64,000 nt of DNA from Paraphaeosphaeria minitans (GCA_015832175.1 WJXW01000002.1:1054001-1118000), one strand, 5' to 3'. Shown: positions 20,185 to 33,230, counted from the stretch's first letter. Notes: generated by a model from the letters alone, not told the origin. Numbers and translations are program-made.

Positions 20185-23100
20185 ATGGACATTCCTCGAG
20201 CTCTGCCAGGTGCCAGATTCCGTCCGTTGGGATTACTCGAGGAAACGTCATTCGAAAGTATGTTCGCCAAAACTTCGACCGAAATCATCGATATCCGGCC
20301 CGGTCCGACCGAATTCGATCTTTTACAGGATATCAAAGATGGTCTGCGTCCTGAACATGGTGGAGAGAAAACTCTCCCTACCATGCTCCTGTACGATGAA
20401 GCAGGACTGCGACTCTTTGAGAATATCACCTACGTGAAGGACTATTATCTCACCAATTCCGAGATTGAAGTGTTGGAGACCTATGCCGACCAAATTGCCG
20501 AAAGAGTTAGGCCGGGCTCGGTCCTCGTGGAGCTGGGAAGCGGGTAGGAGCCCGCCCGGAAATGAAGCACCACGCCGCCCGAGGCCTATACTAATATCCT
20601 TTGCAGCAATCTGCGTAAAGTCAACATCCTCTTGCAGGCCATCGAGCGCCTTGGCAAAGATGTCGAGTACTATGCAGTCGATCTTTCTTTACCAGAACTC
20701 GAACGAACCTTCGCCGAAATCCCGACCAGTAAGCGAATCTAGCTCGCATGTCGATGGTGTGACCAGCTTGAGCTGATTATCTCCTATAGATTATCAGCAC
20801 GTCAAGTTGAAGGGATTATACGGTACCTACGACCATGCCTTGGAGTGGCTGAAATCTTCCAAAGTCAGCGCGAAGCCCAAGACTATCCTATGGCTTGGTT
20901 CAAGTTTGGGCAACTTCACGCGCGCCGATGTTCCTCCGTTCCTTGCAGGATTCCGTGAGGCAATCCAACCCGGCGACACAATGTTGATTGGAATAGATTC
21001 CTGCAAGGAACCGGAACGCGTATTTCGTGAGTTTGGTTTGGATAGACATTCCGAATGCACCATCGCTGACTATATACCTCTCCTCAGGCGCGTACAATGA
21101 TACCGATGGGGTGACTCGGGATTTCACACTCAACGGACTCAAAAACGCTAACCGCATCATGGGTACTGAGGCTTTCAAACCGGACGAGTGGGAACACTGT
21201 GGCGAGTTCGTGGAGCAGGAAGGCTACCATCGTGCTTTCGTGTCTCCGCTGAAAGACGTCATCATCGACGGCGTTCAGCTTAAAAAAGGCGAGCGTATTC
21301 GCATCGAGGAAAGCTGGAAATTCAGCAAGAAGGAGATCGAGCACATGTGGAATGAGGCTGGTCTCATCCCAAGCACAGTATTTAGCACCTCTCGGGGTGA
21401 CTATGGTACGTTTTCTGCTATTCATTGGATAATTTTTGTGATACTAACATGCCTAGGACTACACTTTGTCTCTAAACCGGCTTTCTTCTTCCCGACTAAG
21501 CCGGAACAATATGCTGCCAAACCTGTCCCATCATTCGCTGAATGGCAGGAGCTTTGGACTGCTTGGGATGCCGTTACACAGCAAATGGTTCCGACAGAAG
21601 CGCTATTGTCGAAACCCATAAAACTGCGCAACGCGGTCATCTTTTACCTGGGCCATATCCCAACATTCCTTGACATTCACTTGACCCGCGCCACTGATGG
21701 AAAACCCACCGAGCCTGCGACCTTCACAAGAATCTTTGAGCGAGGCATCGACCCGGATGTGGAGAACCCCGAGCAGTGTCACGATCACAGTGAGATCCCA
21801 GAGACCTGGCCACCGTGTGAGGACGTTTTGGCATTCCAAGATGCCGTTCGGGAAAGGACGAAGGCCTTGTATGACTCGAACGCAGCATACGAGAATCCAA
21901 GGGTGTCCCGCGCTTTGTGGTTAGCATTCGAACACGAAGCTATGCACCTAGAGACACTCCTCTACATGCTGATCCAGAGTGAGAGGATCCTGCCCCCACC
22001 TGGATCGGTTCTACCTTTGTTTGATACACTTGCCCGGGAGTCAAAGAAAGCTGGGCTCGAGAACCAGTGGTTTACCATTCCTGAATCTGAGGTCTATCTT
22101 GGACTTGAGGATCCGGAAGACGGTTCTGCTGCCAAGCGATACTTTGGCTGGGACAACGAGAAGCCGCCTCGTTCGCTGCGCGTGAAGTCATTCAAGGCTA
22201 AGGCCAGACCCATCACAAATGGCGAGTACGCTGAGTACCTCGTGCAGACTGGTAAAATTGCAATTCCTGCCTCCTGGTGTGATGGTTCAGACCCAATTGC
22301 TAAAGTGGCGGTCAACGAGGCCAAAGGACAGAATGGTCCCAATGGCGTTAATCACAGCATCGACAAGGTTACGCAGGGAAAATACGTCCGGACGGTATTT
22401 GGAACTGTCCCTCTCCGATATGCCCTAGACTGGCCAGTGGTAGCGTCGTACGATGAGCTGGCCAGCTGCGCTCAGTGGATGGGCGGACGCATCCCTACCA
22501 TGGAAGAAGCACGTAGCATCTACAGCTATGTGGAACACGGCAAAGCGCAAGAATTTGAGAAGACACACGGAAACAAGATCCCAGCCGTGAACGGGTAAGC
22601 GCAGATGTCCCGTCTTTTCGATCGGCAGCTGATCAATTAGGCATCTGATCAATAACGGCGTGTCTGAGTCGCCACCATCCCAGTGTCTGTCGAACGGCAG
22701 CTCTGGAACGGGTCCCGATCCTAAGCCGGGCGACCTCTTCATTGATTTGGAGGGGACGAACACGGCGTTCCAGCATTGGCACCCTGTTTCCGTTGCGAAC
22801 AAGGGCGATAAGCTCTGTGGACAAGCGGATTTAGGGGGCGCATGGGAATGGGTACGCTTTCCTCACAATTGAACCAAAGAAGAGACAAGTCAGCTAACTT
22901 GGGCTTGACAGACCAGCACTGTTCTGGAGAAGCACGATGACTTTTCAGCCATGCCACTGTATCCTGGCTACACGGCCGACTTCTTTGATGGCAAGCACAA
23001 CATTGTGCTTGGCGGCTCGTGGGCTACGCATAGCCGCATTGCAGGACGCAAGACATTGTGAGTATTTTGGGCAATCCGAGGCGAGAACTCCCTGACAAAT

Positions 23101-23230
23101 GCAGCGTCAATTGGTACCAACGCAACTACCCGTAAGTGTTCCAGGCAACAGCGACGACCTCTATGTTTTCCTTTTGGCTCATCCGCACAGGTACGTCTGG
23201 GCCACGGCACGACTTGTGCAAGATGTGTAA
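20185..23230 (+). CDS. egt1: Ergothioneine biosynthesis protein Egt1 (histidine methyltransferase / sulfoxide synthase)
   Basis: Nine exons: 20185-20543, 20607-20728, 20790-21026, 21088-21405, 21457-22594, 22641-22851, 22912-23057, 23105-23131, 23191-23230 (865 aa); all phases close. Fungal Egt1 is bifunctional: an N-terminal SAM methyltransferase makes hercynine from histidine, and a C-terminal iron-dependent sulfoxide synthase joins hercynine to cysteine. Seen: methyltransferase domain with LLYDEAGLRLFENIT and VLVELGSGN (SAM-binding), ILWLGSSLGNF and GDTMLIGID; a DinB-type segment with HEAMHLETLLYM (His ligands for iron, about residue 505); and the FGE-sulfatase domain with FKAKARPITNGEYAEYL, WPVVASYDEL, MGGRIPTMEEARSIY, ADLGGAWEW, NIVLGGSWATHSR and the C-terminal NWYQRNYPYVWATARLV. 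Exon 8 is only 27 bases. Length matches the family. Confidence 0.96.
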
Positions 23231-23875
23231 AGCACTACATTTAGGCGAATGTGAATTGCACGCGTCACGGGACAGCGTACCTTTCAAGGCTGCACGACAT
23301 AGGTAGGTAATAATTCTGGTCTGGTTGGCTGGGCGTCGCTCTTTCCATTTTTCAGTGCCGAACATCGAAATCCAACCTCGCCGCACCTGTCGTTCTAGAA
23401 TATTCCCACAGCTTCAATACATCCGTGAAACGTTGTTGCGTTGAAGGCTTTCCGCACAGTCCTTCTTTCTCCTGTCTCTGCTTCTCCGCTTCTCTGCTTC
23501 TTTGCTCCTCTACTTCCATGCGTGTGGCGCGTCGTCAGAGTAGACCGCAGCGTCCCCAACGCTTTGGTCGGTGCACCCTATTACCATTGAACCATTTCAC
23601 ATTCTCAGAGCTGACGCCAGGGCCTTGCTGCTGCGTGTCTTGCCGTGTCACACATTAATTCTACGCGTGGGCCGTTCGCGATTCCGTTTCATTGCCAAAG
23701 CGAGAGATCGCGGACAGGTGCAGCACCCAGAAATATAAACGGTGCCTCACAGCGCACCCAGCAACAAGATCAACGCGCCTGTCACTCAGCCCAATACAAC
23801 CGCATTGTAGGTCCTCTGGGCTTACCACCAAGCTTCCCCTGATTCGCTCTTGCTGGATCACACTTTCTAGTCGTC
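23231..23875. promoter_or_regulatory. Intergenic region between Egt1 and PHD-finger gene
   Basis: About 640 bases: Egt1 3' flank with TAGGTAGGTA at 23300, then a pyrimidine-rich tract at about 23450-23515 (CTTCTTTCTCCTGTCTCTGC and similar) typical of fungal promoters. No gene seen. Confidence 0.4.
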
Positions 23876-26800
23876 ATGGGCAAGGATGTTCTATTTCGGC
23901 GAGTAGCTTGCTCAAGAATGTCGGGAACAACAGCTAACATCAAACAGGTGGGAAGACTGCGACACGTTGAGTAAGAGCAACCGCGAACCCGCACTCGCAC
24001 CTTCGGTCGTTACGCCGCGTACTGACTACGCAACAGAACACCACTGCGGCCATTGCAATACACCTCTTCACCACCCTAGTGCGAAGCGGTCATGCTTCGG
24101 AACGCATGCCGAGCCATGTTTCCGCTTTCACCAATTCATGTTCATGCGGAATCGCGGCCATACATGCGACATATGCAGCCATATTGACGAGCACCACTAC
24201 AAGAGACACTTTGAGATATGTGAGCAGGTCCGAAGCGTTTACGAAAGCTGCGGCGAGCAATGGCCTCTAGTCCCCGAGGACGAAGAAGACCGCGGGCGGC
24301 CCATGGCCAGGAATCCCGACGCTTTCGACAATGACGGCAGGTCTTTGACGTCAGGTGACGCGCCAATGAGAAAGAGAGACAGGAAAGAGCAGAAGAGGCA
24401 GGTGAGAGCGGCAAGTAGGAGCAAAGTGGTCTCGCACGAGGACGTCAAGTACATGGACTCTGTCCTACATCCGGCAGCTACTCAAGAGGGCACGGAGATC
24501 CCCGCCAATCCCGACGAAATCGAGGACATCGAGCAGCATCTGAAATACAACGCGCAATGTTATAACCACGGGCAGAAACGAAGCAAGCTTCGTGAGTTTG
24601 CTCGTATCCCTGATGCAGACATCGACTTCGGCGCCGAGATCGATCGTATTTTCGAGATTCTCCGTGTCAACGAGCTTCTCAAGCGCAACGAGAGAAACCG
24701 AGGCTTGCGAAACAAAGAATTAACAATGTTCAACGCAGTCGTGTCTGAGCTGAATGGGCTCATCGTCAACGACCTGGTGCAGAACAAGAAAGATGAGTTG
24801 GAGATCCGAATGCGCAGGGCTGCCTTCCTAAGATATGCTAACAAGACGAGCATCGATATTGTGGGCAATCGATATGCTGAAAAAGACTGGAAGACGGGCG
24901 AGAAGTATAGAACCGTGGGCTCCGGTTCTGCGTCTTCCGATTGCTTGACGGCTGTTGAGGAAGAAGCCGCTGAAGATGACTTTGTTGATGAGAACCAACT
25001 ACGCAATCTTTCCACAACGACCTTACAGGACGCTGATCGGCGGCATGTCGAACAATCCCATAAGAAGCTCGGTAGTGACGGGCTTCCTCAGATTGTAGCC
25101 CTCACAAACATGAAAGATTTGCTTGCTAAAGGTACACCAAAGCCACCGCCTTCCCTGAGAATCGTCAACACAAGAGTCATGCCGCCGCAGAAGATCAAGT
25201 TCCACAATCCATGGAAGCAGCTCACACCAAGCGTTACGAAGCGGACTGAACATAATCTATCGTCAACTGAGCTAATCGACAAGGACCCCGTGCCAGACGA
25301 AAATGATGAATGGCAGACTGTGGGTCCCACTACGATCCCTAAGAGCACCTCAAGTAGACGCACCGAAGATCGTCTTACAAAAACTGGGCTGTCTTTGCGG
25401 ACCCCCAAGTCCTCCATCTCTCACACAACTCCCACAGCTCCATGGCATGCCCTGAAACCAACACGTGTCGGTGTAACTGCCTGGCAGGACCGAGGCGAAG
25501 CTGATAGGCGTAGGATAGCGGATAAAATGGATCGAGAAGAAGAACAAGAGTATGCACAAATTTCCCTTCGTAGATACCCTTTGCTAACAGGATGCCCAGG
25601 AGGATTGACGCGCAGGCTCGAATCGAAGAGCGAAAGAAGCAGTTGGATCTCACAGAAGCACGGCTCCAGCGACAAGTAGAGGACAAGAAGCTTCAAAAGC
25701 CGAAGAAGCCTACTGAGGTTGCAAAGCCCTCAGATGCCGAACATGCCACTGTCGAATCGCGAAAGAAGAAGGAGAAGAAGAAGCAGCGTGAGGCTCAGCG
25801 GAAGGCTAGACGCGCCGCAGAAAAGGATTATGTCGATCCCGAGCTCGTAGGTCCACCAGCTGATGCCACCGATGTGGACAGTCCTATTTTCGAGTTGTCG
25901 CCTATCGATAGTATGTTTCGCGGGGTAGGGATGGTTTCGACCGTTAGAGGCCTATATTCGCTCTCGAAGGATGGGTCTACATCAGAGGCTGATAGTACCG
26001 ACACTACGGGCGATGGTGACCATGACCATAGCTCATTGTATGGGGATGAAATGGAGGAAATGATTGTGCACACTATTCGTGCGTCCACCACGAAGGTGGA
26101 ATTGACGGGTCCTGGCCTCCGACTCGTGCCTTCATCGAGAAATTCTTCGCCTGTTGGTGTCGATCTAATGCCTGAATTATCTTCTAAGCTATCAAAAGAT
26201 CTTTCTGGGACTGGACGTACTACGAATGGCGTTGCCTTTACTGAGCACAAGTCCCCGACGATCCCAACAACTAAGACCGGCCGGCACCGGGACTGGCTGC
26301 AGCAGTTTGCTAATGCAATGAAAGTTGATAGCGCAGGGCGACCGTTGTTCACACCTGACCACCCTGCCTACAAGAACACTAGCTCTGCCTGCTGGTGGAT
26401 TGGCGAATGCCCGTACAAATCCTCGGAGATACCTGACTGCCCATATCATCGCACGTATTGCAAGTGCGTTGATCCAACCAATCTGAATACCTTCCAATAC
26501 ATCGTATACGCGGACGCGAACCCGTGTGAGATTGGCCCCTTCAACTGCATGCAGAGCGAGAAACTCATGGAGTTCTTTCAGTCTCAGCCTGAGACCAAGG
26601 AGAAACTGATGGTCGTCGACGAGGAACTCTACAGCTGGTTGTACAACGTCGGGCGCCACTGGCGTGTCGAGTCCATGACGATGAAGAAGCTCGAGAATAG
26701 TCCTCTGCCACAGCGCCTCTCTTGGGAGATCGAGGAATACGTGAGGGGCTTCCATAAGGGCCGCGCCATGACTCAGGTCGAACAATTCCAGGAGCTAGCT

Positions 26801-27226
26801 GACCACAACGGGCGTCTCGCCTTGATCGGCGGTCGGGCTAAAGTCACGGAAGAACTGCTTGAGACTCTGCGCAAGAAGTGCGAGACTAGACTTGCAGACG
26901 ATTCTATTTGCTACTGCATGGACGACTTGCCCGAGAACCCCGAGGCCGATGAGGAACTTGTCGAGTGCACGTTCATCCACTGCCCGATACAGTTCTTCCA
27001 CCGCCGCTGCGTCGAGAGGCTAGGTTTCAACAAGGTGACGACGTGGTACTGCGGACATTGCGAAAAGAACATCAGCGTGGCTGCGCAGAAGGCACTGCAT
27101 GGGGCGCATGCGATCTCAACGCGGACGCCAGCGCCGGACTTTGAGAGCAGAGAGCTGAAGGGCGAGATGAGATTTGTGGCGAAGCGCTCGGATATGCTTT
27201 TGGCTGGACACTGTGAGAAGTGCTGA
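23876..27226 (+). CDS. Large PHD-finger protein with N-terminal Cys/His-rich region, function unknown
   Basis: Three-exon model: 23876-23898, 23948-25549, 25600-27226 (1083 aa). The second intron (GTATGC..CCCAG, TGCTAAC) is clear. The first is inferred: joining the Met at 23876 in phase needs a GC donor (CG|GCGAGT) and the acceptor at 23947 (CAGCTAACATC branch). The N-terminal region (about 30-85) has CGHC, HTCDICSHIDEHH and other Cys/His likely to bind zinc. A Lys/Arg/Glu-rich helical stretch follows about 550-620 (KKKEKKKQREAQRKARRAA). The region about 800-900 has SACWWIGECPYK and YCKCVDP Cys clusters. Residues about 975-1035 form a PHD-like finger: ICYCMDD, ECTFIHCPIQFFHRRC, TWYCGHCEKN. 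Probably nuclear and chromatin-related by the PHD-like finger; the overall architecture is not one I recognise. Confidence 0.75.
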
Positions 27227-28590
27227 TATGGGGATGATGTATCTGCTTCAAAGAGGACCGCGTTTGGGATGATAGACTGTTGGGAAGGAAATTCTGGAGT
27301 CGTAGTTGGGAGATTGTTGATGCATCAGGATCTTGGGCGTTTGTAGGACAACATGGTGGTTACAGTACTTGATGTTGATGGCATGCATCGTTGGCGCATC
27401 TAATATGAAGTCCAATGGAACTCTCAGATATTGCTCGTGCTGTTTGATTCACGTGCCCGGGACTTTTCTATCGTAATCGCCTTACGGGTCATGACCACTT
27501 GTCATCGGTGGCGTAGCTCTGGTGTCATGTGCGGTGTGCTATCCGGTGTCAATTCACAGCAAGCACATGTACGCAAGGTATATCTTTCTGTGCCAGTGGT
27601 AGAAGTTAATTGGCGGTGGTAGTGTAGAACGGGTGTAAACCCGCCGCTGCACTCATGAACAGGTGCTTTTGCAGTTACGCTAACGGACAGCCCATGGAAA
27701 AGCAACCACGGATGAATTGCGTGTAGAAGAGTTATATGATACGGTAGCAATACGCTCTATGATGATGTGGATAGAGTGTGCGACTCATCCAAGGCCCCGT
27801 CATCTTTTTCTGTACATCGCTATTATATCTCTGACCCGGTAAGTCACATCAGTCAGCCATCCACATGAATAAGTTAGTCATCCACATGGACAGATGTCAG
27901 ATGCGGGTGAGTTCGTTTGTTCGCTTTCCTCCTGCTTGTCCAACAGCCACACATAAGTCAAGACATGCCCTGATTCCCAAGAGCTGGTCATCTCCCTCAC
28001 GCGACATCGGTCAGCATCTCAACGCTATTTCTTCCGCATGTCGGGGAAGTAATCTAAGAACCTTTTTTTTTGAAGCAACTTCGGACCCGTTTGTGTCATT
28101 ATCGACCCGATTCCACGTCAAAAAAAAGTTACACTCTGATGCGAGAACATTGCGAAACTAATCCTCACGAATTGGCTCATGGCTGTGGCCTACGGTACAT
28201 ATTCTTGCATTGTATTGTTATGTTTTGAGAAGCTATAGCACCATACTTTAGAAACAGCTAAATCACTATACGTGAGTTAGAACGTGCGCCGCTAATAAAA
28301 CCACATTTTATACAGCTGATTGATATTTCTAGGTTCCATAGTATATCCATCTAAATGATAGCGATAATCCTACAGCTAAAGCTATTGCAATAACAGCTTT
28401 CGAAAAGTCCATTACCGCACGCCAAGTGCGCGTGCCTGCCTCTTTCCTGTTTGTTTACAGGTGAAAACGCGCACCTGCCCTCACCTCACTCACTCACTTC
28501 AACCCTCCACCACCTTACTTGCGAATATCAGATCACTATAAAGTCGGCCGAAATCATACTATATCCATCAAACACCCGCCCCCAGCTTGG
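27227..28590. other. Intergenic DNA with an AT-rich stretch (about 28180-28400)
   Basis: No protein gene recognised. The 28180-28400 part is AT-rich with many TpA steps, like the island near 3800, and may be a decayed repeat. From 28430 the composition becomes CACCTGCCC/CTCACTCACTCAC-rich, promoter-like. Confidence 0.4.
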
Positions 28591-28591
28591 T

Positions 28592-28712
28592 GCTGCGGAG
28601 ATGGCCTAGTGGCAGGAGCAGAAGAGATTAATCTCACACTGCCTCACAATATAGGTTAACCGTCTCCATCCAGACCGACCTGAGGGCGCGTGTTCGATTC
28701 CCACAATCAGCA
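28592..28712 (+). ncRNA. tRNA-like pol III element (decayed tRNA or SINE head)
   Basis: An A-box match TGGCCTAGTGG (28602-28612) and a B-box match TGTTCGATTCC (28691-28701) lie in order, 79 bases apart. The D-arm-like CCT/AGG pairing is present, and GCAG..CTGC with an inner palindrome GAGATTAATCTC forms a hairpin after it. The T stem and acceptor pair only partly (about 3 of 5 and 4 of 7), so this is not a normal functional tRNA. TTTTT runs that could end pol III transcription follow at about 28770. Alternatives: tRNA pseudogene with insert, or the head of a tRNA-derived SINE. Confidence 0.4.
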
Positions 28713-31357
28713 AACCGCATAAGCAGTTTCTGGATGCTGTCGCGGTAGGGCGGCATTTCTTTTGCTGAACTTTTTCTTTGGGTTCTGGAATTTCTTTTTT
28801 TTTGTTCCTCTGTACAAGCAAGACACTCGTCTTATATGCAGGAGCTCGTCCTGTCCCGCTACAGGTCTTGGCTGGAATTTTGGAGAGAGCAGCCGTCGCT
28901 TTCTGTGCGACGGACTGTATTTAGTTGAATACTGCATGAAAGGTTCCCCGCCTGGACCACGTTCCTGTTCCTTTCATCTTGTCGAGCATTCCTTTTTTCA
29001 CAAACAATCGTTCTCTTTCCCTAGGTGTCATCCCCACCTATGCAGTAAGCATGCGCACCGATACATCGAGCCTTTTCTGTCGCTGAGCTCAGCCACGGTT
29101 GCTCGTCCAACTGGGTTTCCGGACTCCGCATGAACTTGTCACCGTCGTCCAGTCGTACAAGTCGATGCCTCAGAAACATATTAGAAATGGATCTAGCCTT
29201 GCTCTTCGTCTGGAATATATTGGCTCGAACTCCCACCAAGAGTCATCCACGTCATATGTGTCCAATGCCAGTCGTCTTGCCTCTTTATTACGTCCACGTT
29301 TGCGCCCTGAAAGTGCAAAAGAATTGCCCACATGCAGTTCTTCGTCTTGATGCGCGAGCGTGTCGATTTCATACACGAAGCTTTCCAACCACTATTTTGT
29401 GGCGCGAATGTGTGCGTGTCCCAGCTCGCGCAGCATGGACGAATGCATATACATTTGTTTTGCTTGTTTTATGTGAAATAATGCTAGCCAGGAGGCAGAT
29501 AATTTCAGATTGTAAGACAATATAAAATAGAACGGTGTTTGTAGATCGTCTCATTTCCGGAAGCAATCTTGTGAGGAATAACCTAGCATCCTGGATTCCC
29601 CTTCTCAACGTTCTCTACGCGTTCTTCCCCGGCATTGAAGGTGCGGTCGTGTATATCAAAATACTCTGGGTCCAACATCTATTTCCACAAATTGTTGTCG
29701 GCGACATCACTGGGTAAGGATGAAAGGTCCGAATGAAGGTAAGGGCATATGGTTTCAAGATACAATACTTGCAACAAATACATGTACTAAAAGAGTCTAA
29801 GATCAATATGAACAAATCCATAAAGCCTCCAGGATGTCAAGAGGGCACGTGACCCTTCGATGCGTTGGAAGTCACGGCTGGTTCGAAGATCTGGGATTGG
29901 TTTTGGGAGTGTTCAGGATGTCGGAGTCGAGCCTGAGTAATAACTTCTGCTGCGCTTTGAAGTGAGGAACAATTATATGACAAATTAGGTGCTTGGACTT
30001 GGAAAATGTGCCGGTGCTACACCACAACTGCGTACCTCCAAACACACTACTTTTCCACTAACGCATCTATAAATATGCATCTGACACCAAAACCTGCACA
30101 TCACGCCTACTGCTATTGCGCCCCACCGAATCACACGAACATTATCACATGTCCAAGCACCCAATACGCAGAGACATCAAATACGAAAGGACATACCTTT
30201 CATTGGTGAGTCCACGATTTCGAACCTATTGAGTTTGTGGCTTTCAGCTCGTATCCATGCCCACTCTGCCTGCGAAAGTTGCATCCACAAACTCGGATCT
30301 TTCGACAACCATTGACTTCCCGTTCTCAACGCTTCAATATTCGCCCCCATATCCCCACATCACGTGTTCGCTTCGACTCAACACCTACACCTATACCTAC
30401 ACAGATAGCGCACCACTCCCACTACCACCAATCCATCCCAGGTACACTCCTAAATTCAGCTCCTCGATCATCAAGTTATAAACAGAACGCTCACACCCCT
30501 GAAATTTTTTTTCAAAAATGCTCGCATAAGCTGACGTCTCCCTCTAGCCCGCGTCCACGATCCTGTCTCAGCCGCAAAAAAGGCGGCCATGGCACCCCGT
30601 CACGTTGCATCCCAACAGGGCAACCTCACATCATGTGCACGAACTCTGCTCCCCGGCTCGCCCGCAAACACCGCGTTCACGAGCCGGATGGCCAATGAGA
30701 TGGAAGGGATTCGTGTGCACGTAATCAATCGGAAAGGATTGGAAGTGAAGGGAGTTCTTGGGGGCCGCCAAGCTGCTGTGTCGATTCATGTTGCGATGAT
30801 TACATCCTTCTGAGAGAAGAGGGTTTTCATGTCGCCAATAGAAAGGCGAGGGTTTGGTCTGACGAGGTTGTTTGTGGCGGTGAGCTGGAAGAGGCAGGGT
30901 TCGCGAGTCTTGGATGCCTTCAGAGATGGGGACGATCATTTGTCGCAGTAGCTTGAGGGCGATGCGTCTGCCCTGCCGGATTGGTGTTGAGTAGCTACGC
31001 CGGGCTATGCTGGGATGAGAGGGCTTGCGTCGAGTGGCTGCTTGGGGAGTCTTTGCCTCTCAGCTACCGCGTATCAACACATGCCACGATATTGGTATCG
31101 GTCTGAGAGGGCGGTGCGTCTGCCTGGGAGGTAGTGCAGTGACGGACTGAGCTGAGGTGGAAAAGCTGCGCAGCTGAGAATGATACATCAGATGTTATAC
31201 GGCAGGCCCGACGATATGTCATTGTGAATATAAAGGCAGCGTTGTCATCCATTTACGCTCCCACTGTAATTTTTCTCGAAACCTCATGTCACATTTCTCT
31301 GAACCTGATCACAGTTCCTGGTATTATAGCGCCCCACAACGTAACATCGGCCTCACC
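28713..31357. other. 2.6-kb intergenic region, no gene recognised
   Basis: Only short frames without motifs on either strand. Contains T-rich tracts near 28790-28805 and a C/A-rich stretch at about 30330-30460 (repeats of ACCTACACCTAT type). The last few hundred bases lead into the DyP gene and are its likely promoter. I cannot exclude a small multi-exon gene. Confidence 0.35.
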
Positions 31358-33230
31358 ATGGCAGACTCCGACTTCAAGCTGTCCAACATCCAGGGCGACA
31401 TCATGTAATCCCACTCCCCACTCGCTCCCTTCAATCGCACCCTACTAACACACCTAGCGTCGGCCTCTCCAAGAGAATCGAAATTTTCTTCTTCTTCCGC
31501 ATCGCAGACGCGACCGCCTTCAAGTCCCAATTGAAGAGCCTTATTCCCCTGATTACGACAGCGGACAAGGCGACGGGTGAGAAAGCGGCGATTCGCGCGT
31601 TCAAGGCTGCGAGGGCGAGCGGTGTGATCGGGGATGGGACGAATGAGCTGGGTGAGATTACGGGAGATGGGGACCTATTGCCTACTGCAGGGGTGAATAT
31701 TGCGTTCTCGCAGAAAGGATTGACTGCGGTAGGTCGAGCTTGCCCTGCTGTTCGCGATAATATGAAATTGACAATGCATAGCTCAGCATCACGGATGACC
31801 TACAGGATCCGCTGTTCTCCGCTGGGCAGAGAAACGACGCCCGTGCTCTTGCCGATAAGGGTACCGGCGATACTGACGAGAATTTCCAACCGGATTGGGA
31901 TGAGGTATTCTTGCAAGGCAGCCAGGAGATCCATGGCGTCATCCTTGTCGCCGGTGACTCCTTCGGGTCGGTCAATGGAAAACTGGACGAGGTGAAGGCT
32001 ACGTTGTCCGCAGATGAAACGTCATCAATTGTCGAGGTCGCGACGCTGGCAGGTGATGTTAGACCTGGGGAGTTTTCGGGACATGAACAGTAAGTCGATT
32101 GTACGATTAAGTAGGCGTCGAGGCTGATAGACTGTAGCTTTGGGTATATGGATGGTATCTCGCAGCCTGCGCTCAGGGGCGTGGACAATGTTGATGGGAA
32201 GAAACCCAAGCCGGGACAGAGTTTGATCGACTTAGGGTAGGCTGCAGTCTTAACTAAGTGGTGTAGGAGAAGCTGACTAATGTAGTATTGCATTGCTTGG
32301 TCGGAGCGGAGATCCTGTAGAGGGCCGTCCTGCATGGTCAAAGGACGGCAGCTTTCTGGCTTTCCGCAAACTTCCACAGCTCGTTCCAGAGTTCGATAGG
32401 TACGATTTGATACAACAAAACCACCGAAATTTCTAATGAGAATAGATTCCTTGAGGAAAAGTCCAAGCCGATCGCCGATGACTTCGATGATGCGCCAGTA
32501 CCGGCCGACATCCTCGGAGCCCGGATGGTGGGTCGTTGGAAGAGTGGTATGTTGCCAATGATTCGGAGACTCCTTTTATGTCAAGATTAACGCGAACCAG
32601 GTGCACCACTTCGCATTACACCGCTCGTCGACGATCCTGTTCTCGCAGCTGATGATCAGCGCAACAACAAATTCAAGTACAACCCACAATCCCAAGAGAT
32701 GTGTCCATTCGCCGCACACATCCGCAAGATGAATCCCCGCAAGGACCTCGACCAGTTCGCAAACGCACAGAACCCTGATCTCGTTGGTCCCCACCTGATC
32801 CTGCGCCGCGGTATTCCGTTTGGTCCTGAGGTTACGAGCGAGGAGAAGCTCACGAAGAGCACAAAATACGAACGTGGACTGTACTTTGTGTGCTACCAGT
32901 CGAGGCTCGACCAAGGATTCAGTTTCTTGCAGAAACGTAAGTCCATTTGCCTTCTTTCAAAAATCTCCCCGTGGGCCTGTGCTAACGACGTACGCAGAAT
33001 GGGCCAACAAAACCAATTTCCCGCCCGGAGAAAACAAGGACCCTGGCTTTGATCCTATCATCGGACAGGCACCTGACGAGGTGAGATCCATGACGGGCGC
33101 TAACGACGATAAGCTGGACGAAGATTTGCCGTTAGATAGGCAGTGGGTCCAGTCCAAAGGGGGAGAGTACTTCTTTTCGCCATCGATCGAGGCGCTCAAT
33201 GGTGTCCTTTCAGGTGTTGCTGTTCCATAG
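31358..33230 (+). CDS. DyP-type heme peroxidase
   Basis: Eight exons: 31358-31404, 31458-31728, 31782-32089, 32138-32236, 32286-32399, 32446-32546, 32601-32936, 32998-33230 (502 aa); introns are 46-61 bases and all phases close. Dye-decolorizing peroxidases use H2O2 to oxidise bulky substrates including dyes and lignin-like phenolics. Seen: N-terminal LSNIQGDIIVGLSKR (family opening), the signature GxxDG as FGYMDGISQPAL (about 210-221, catalytic Asp), a later CPFAAHIRKMNPR carrying the proximal heme His, and GRWKSGAPL, RRGIPFGPE and RGLYFVCYQ near the C-terminus. No signal peptide is visible, so it is probably cytosolic or released unconventionally. Confidence 0.95.
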
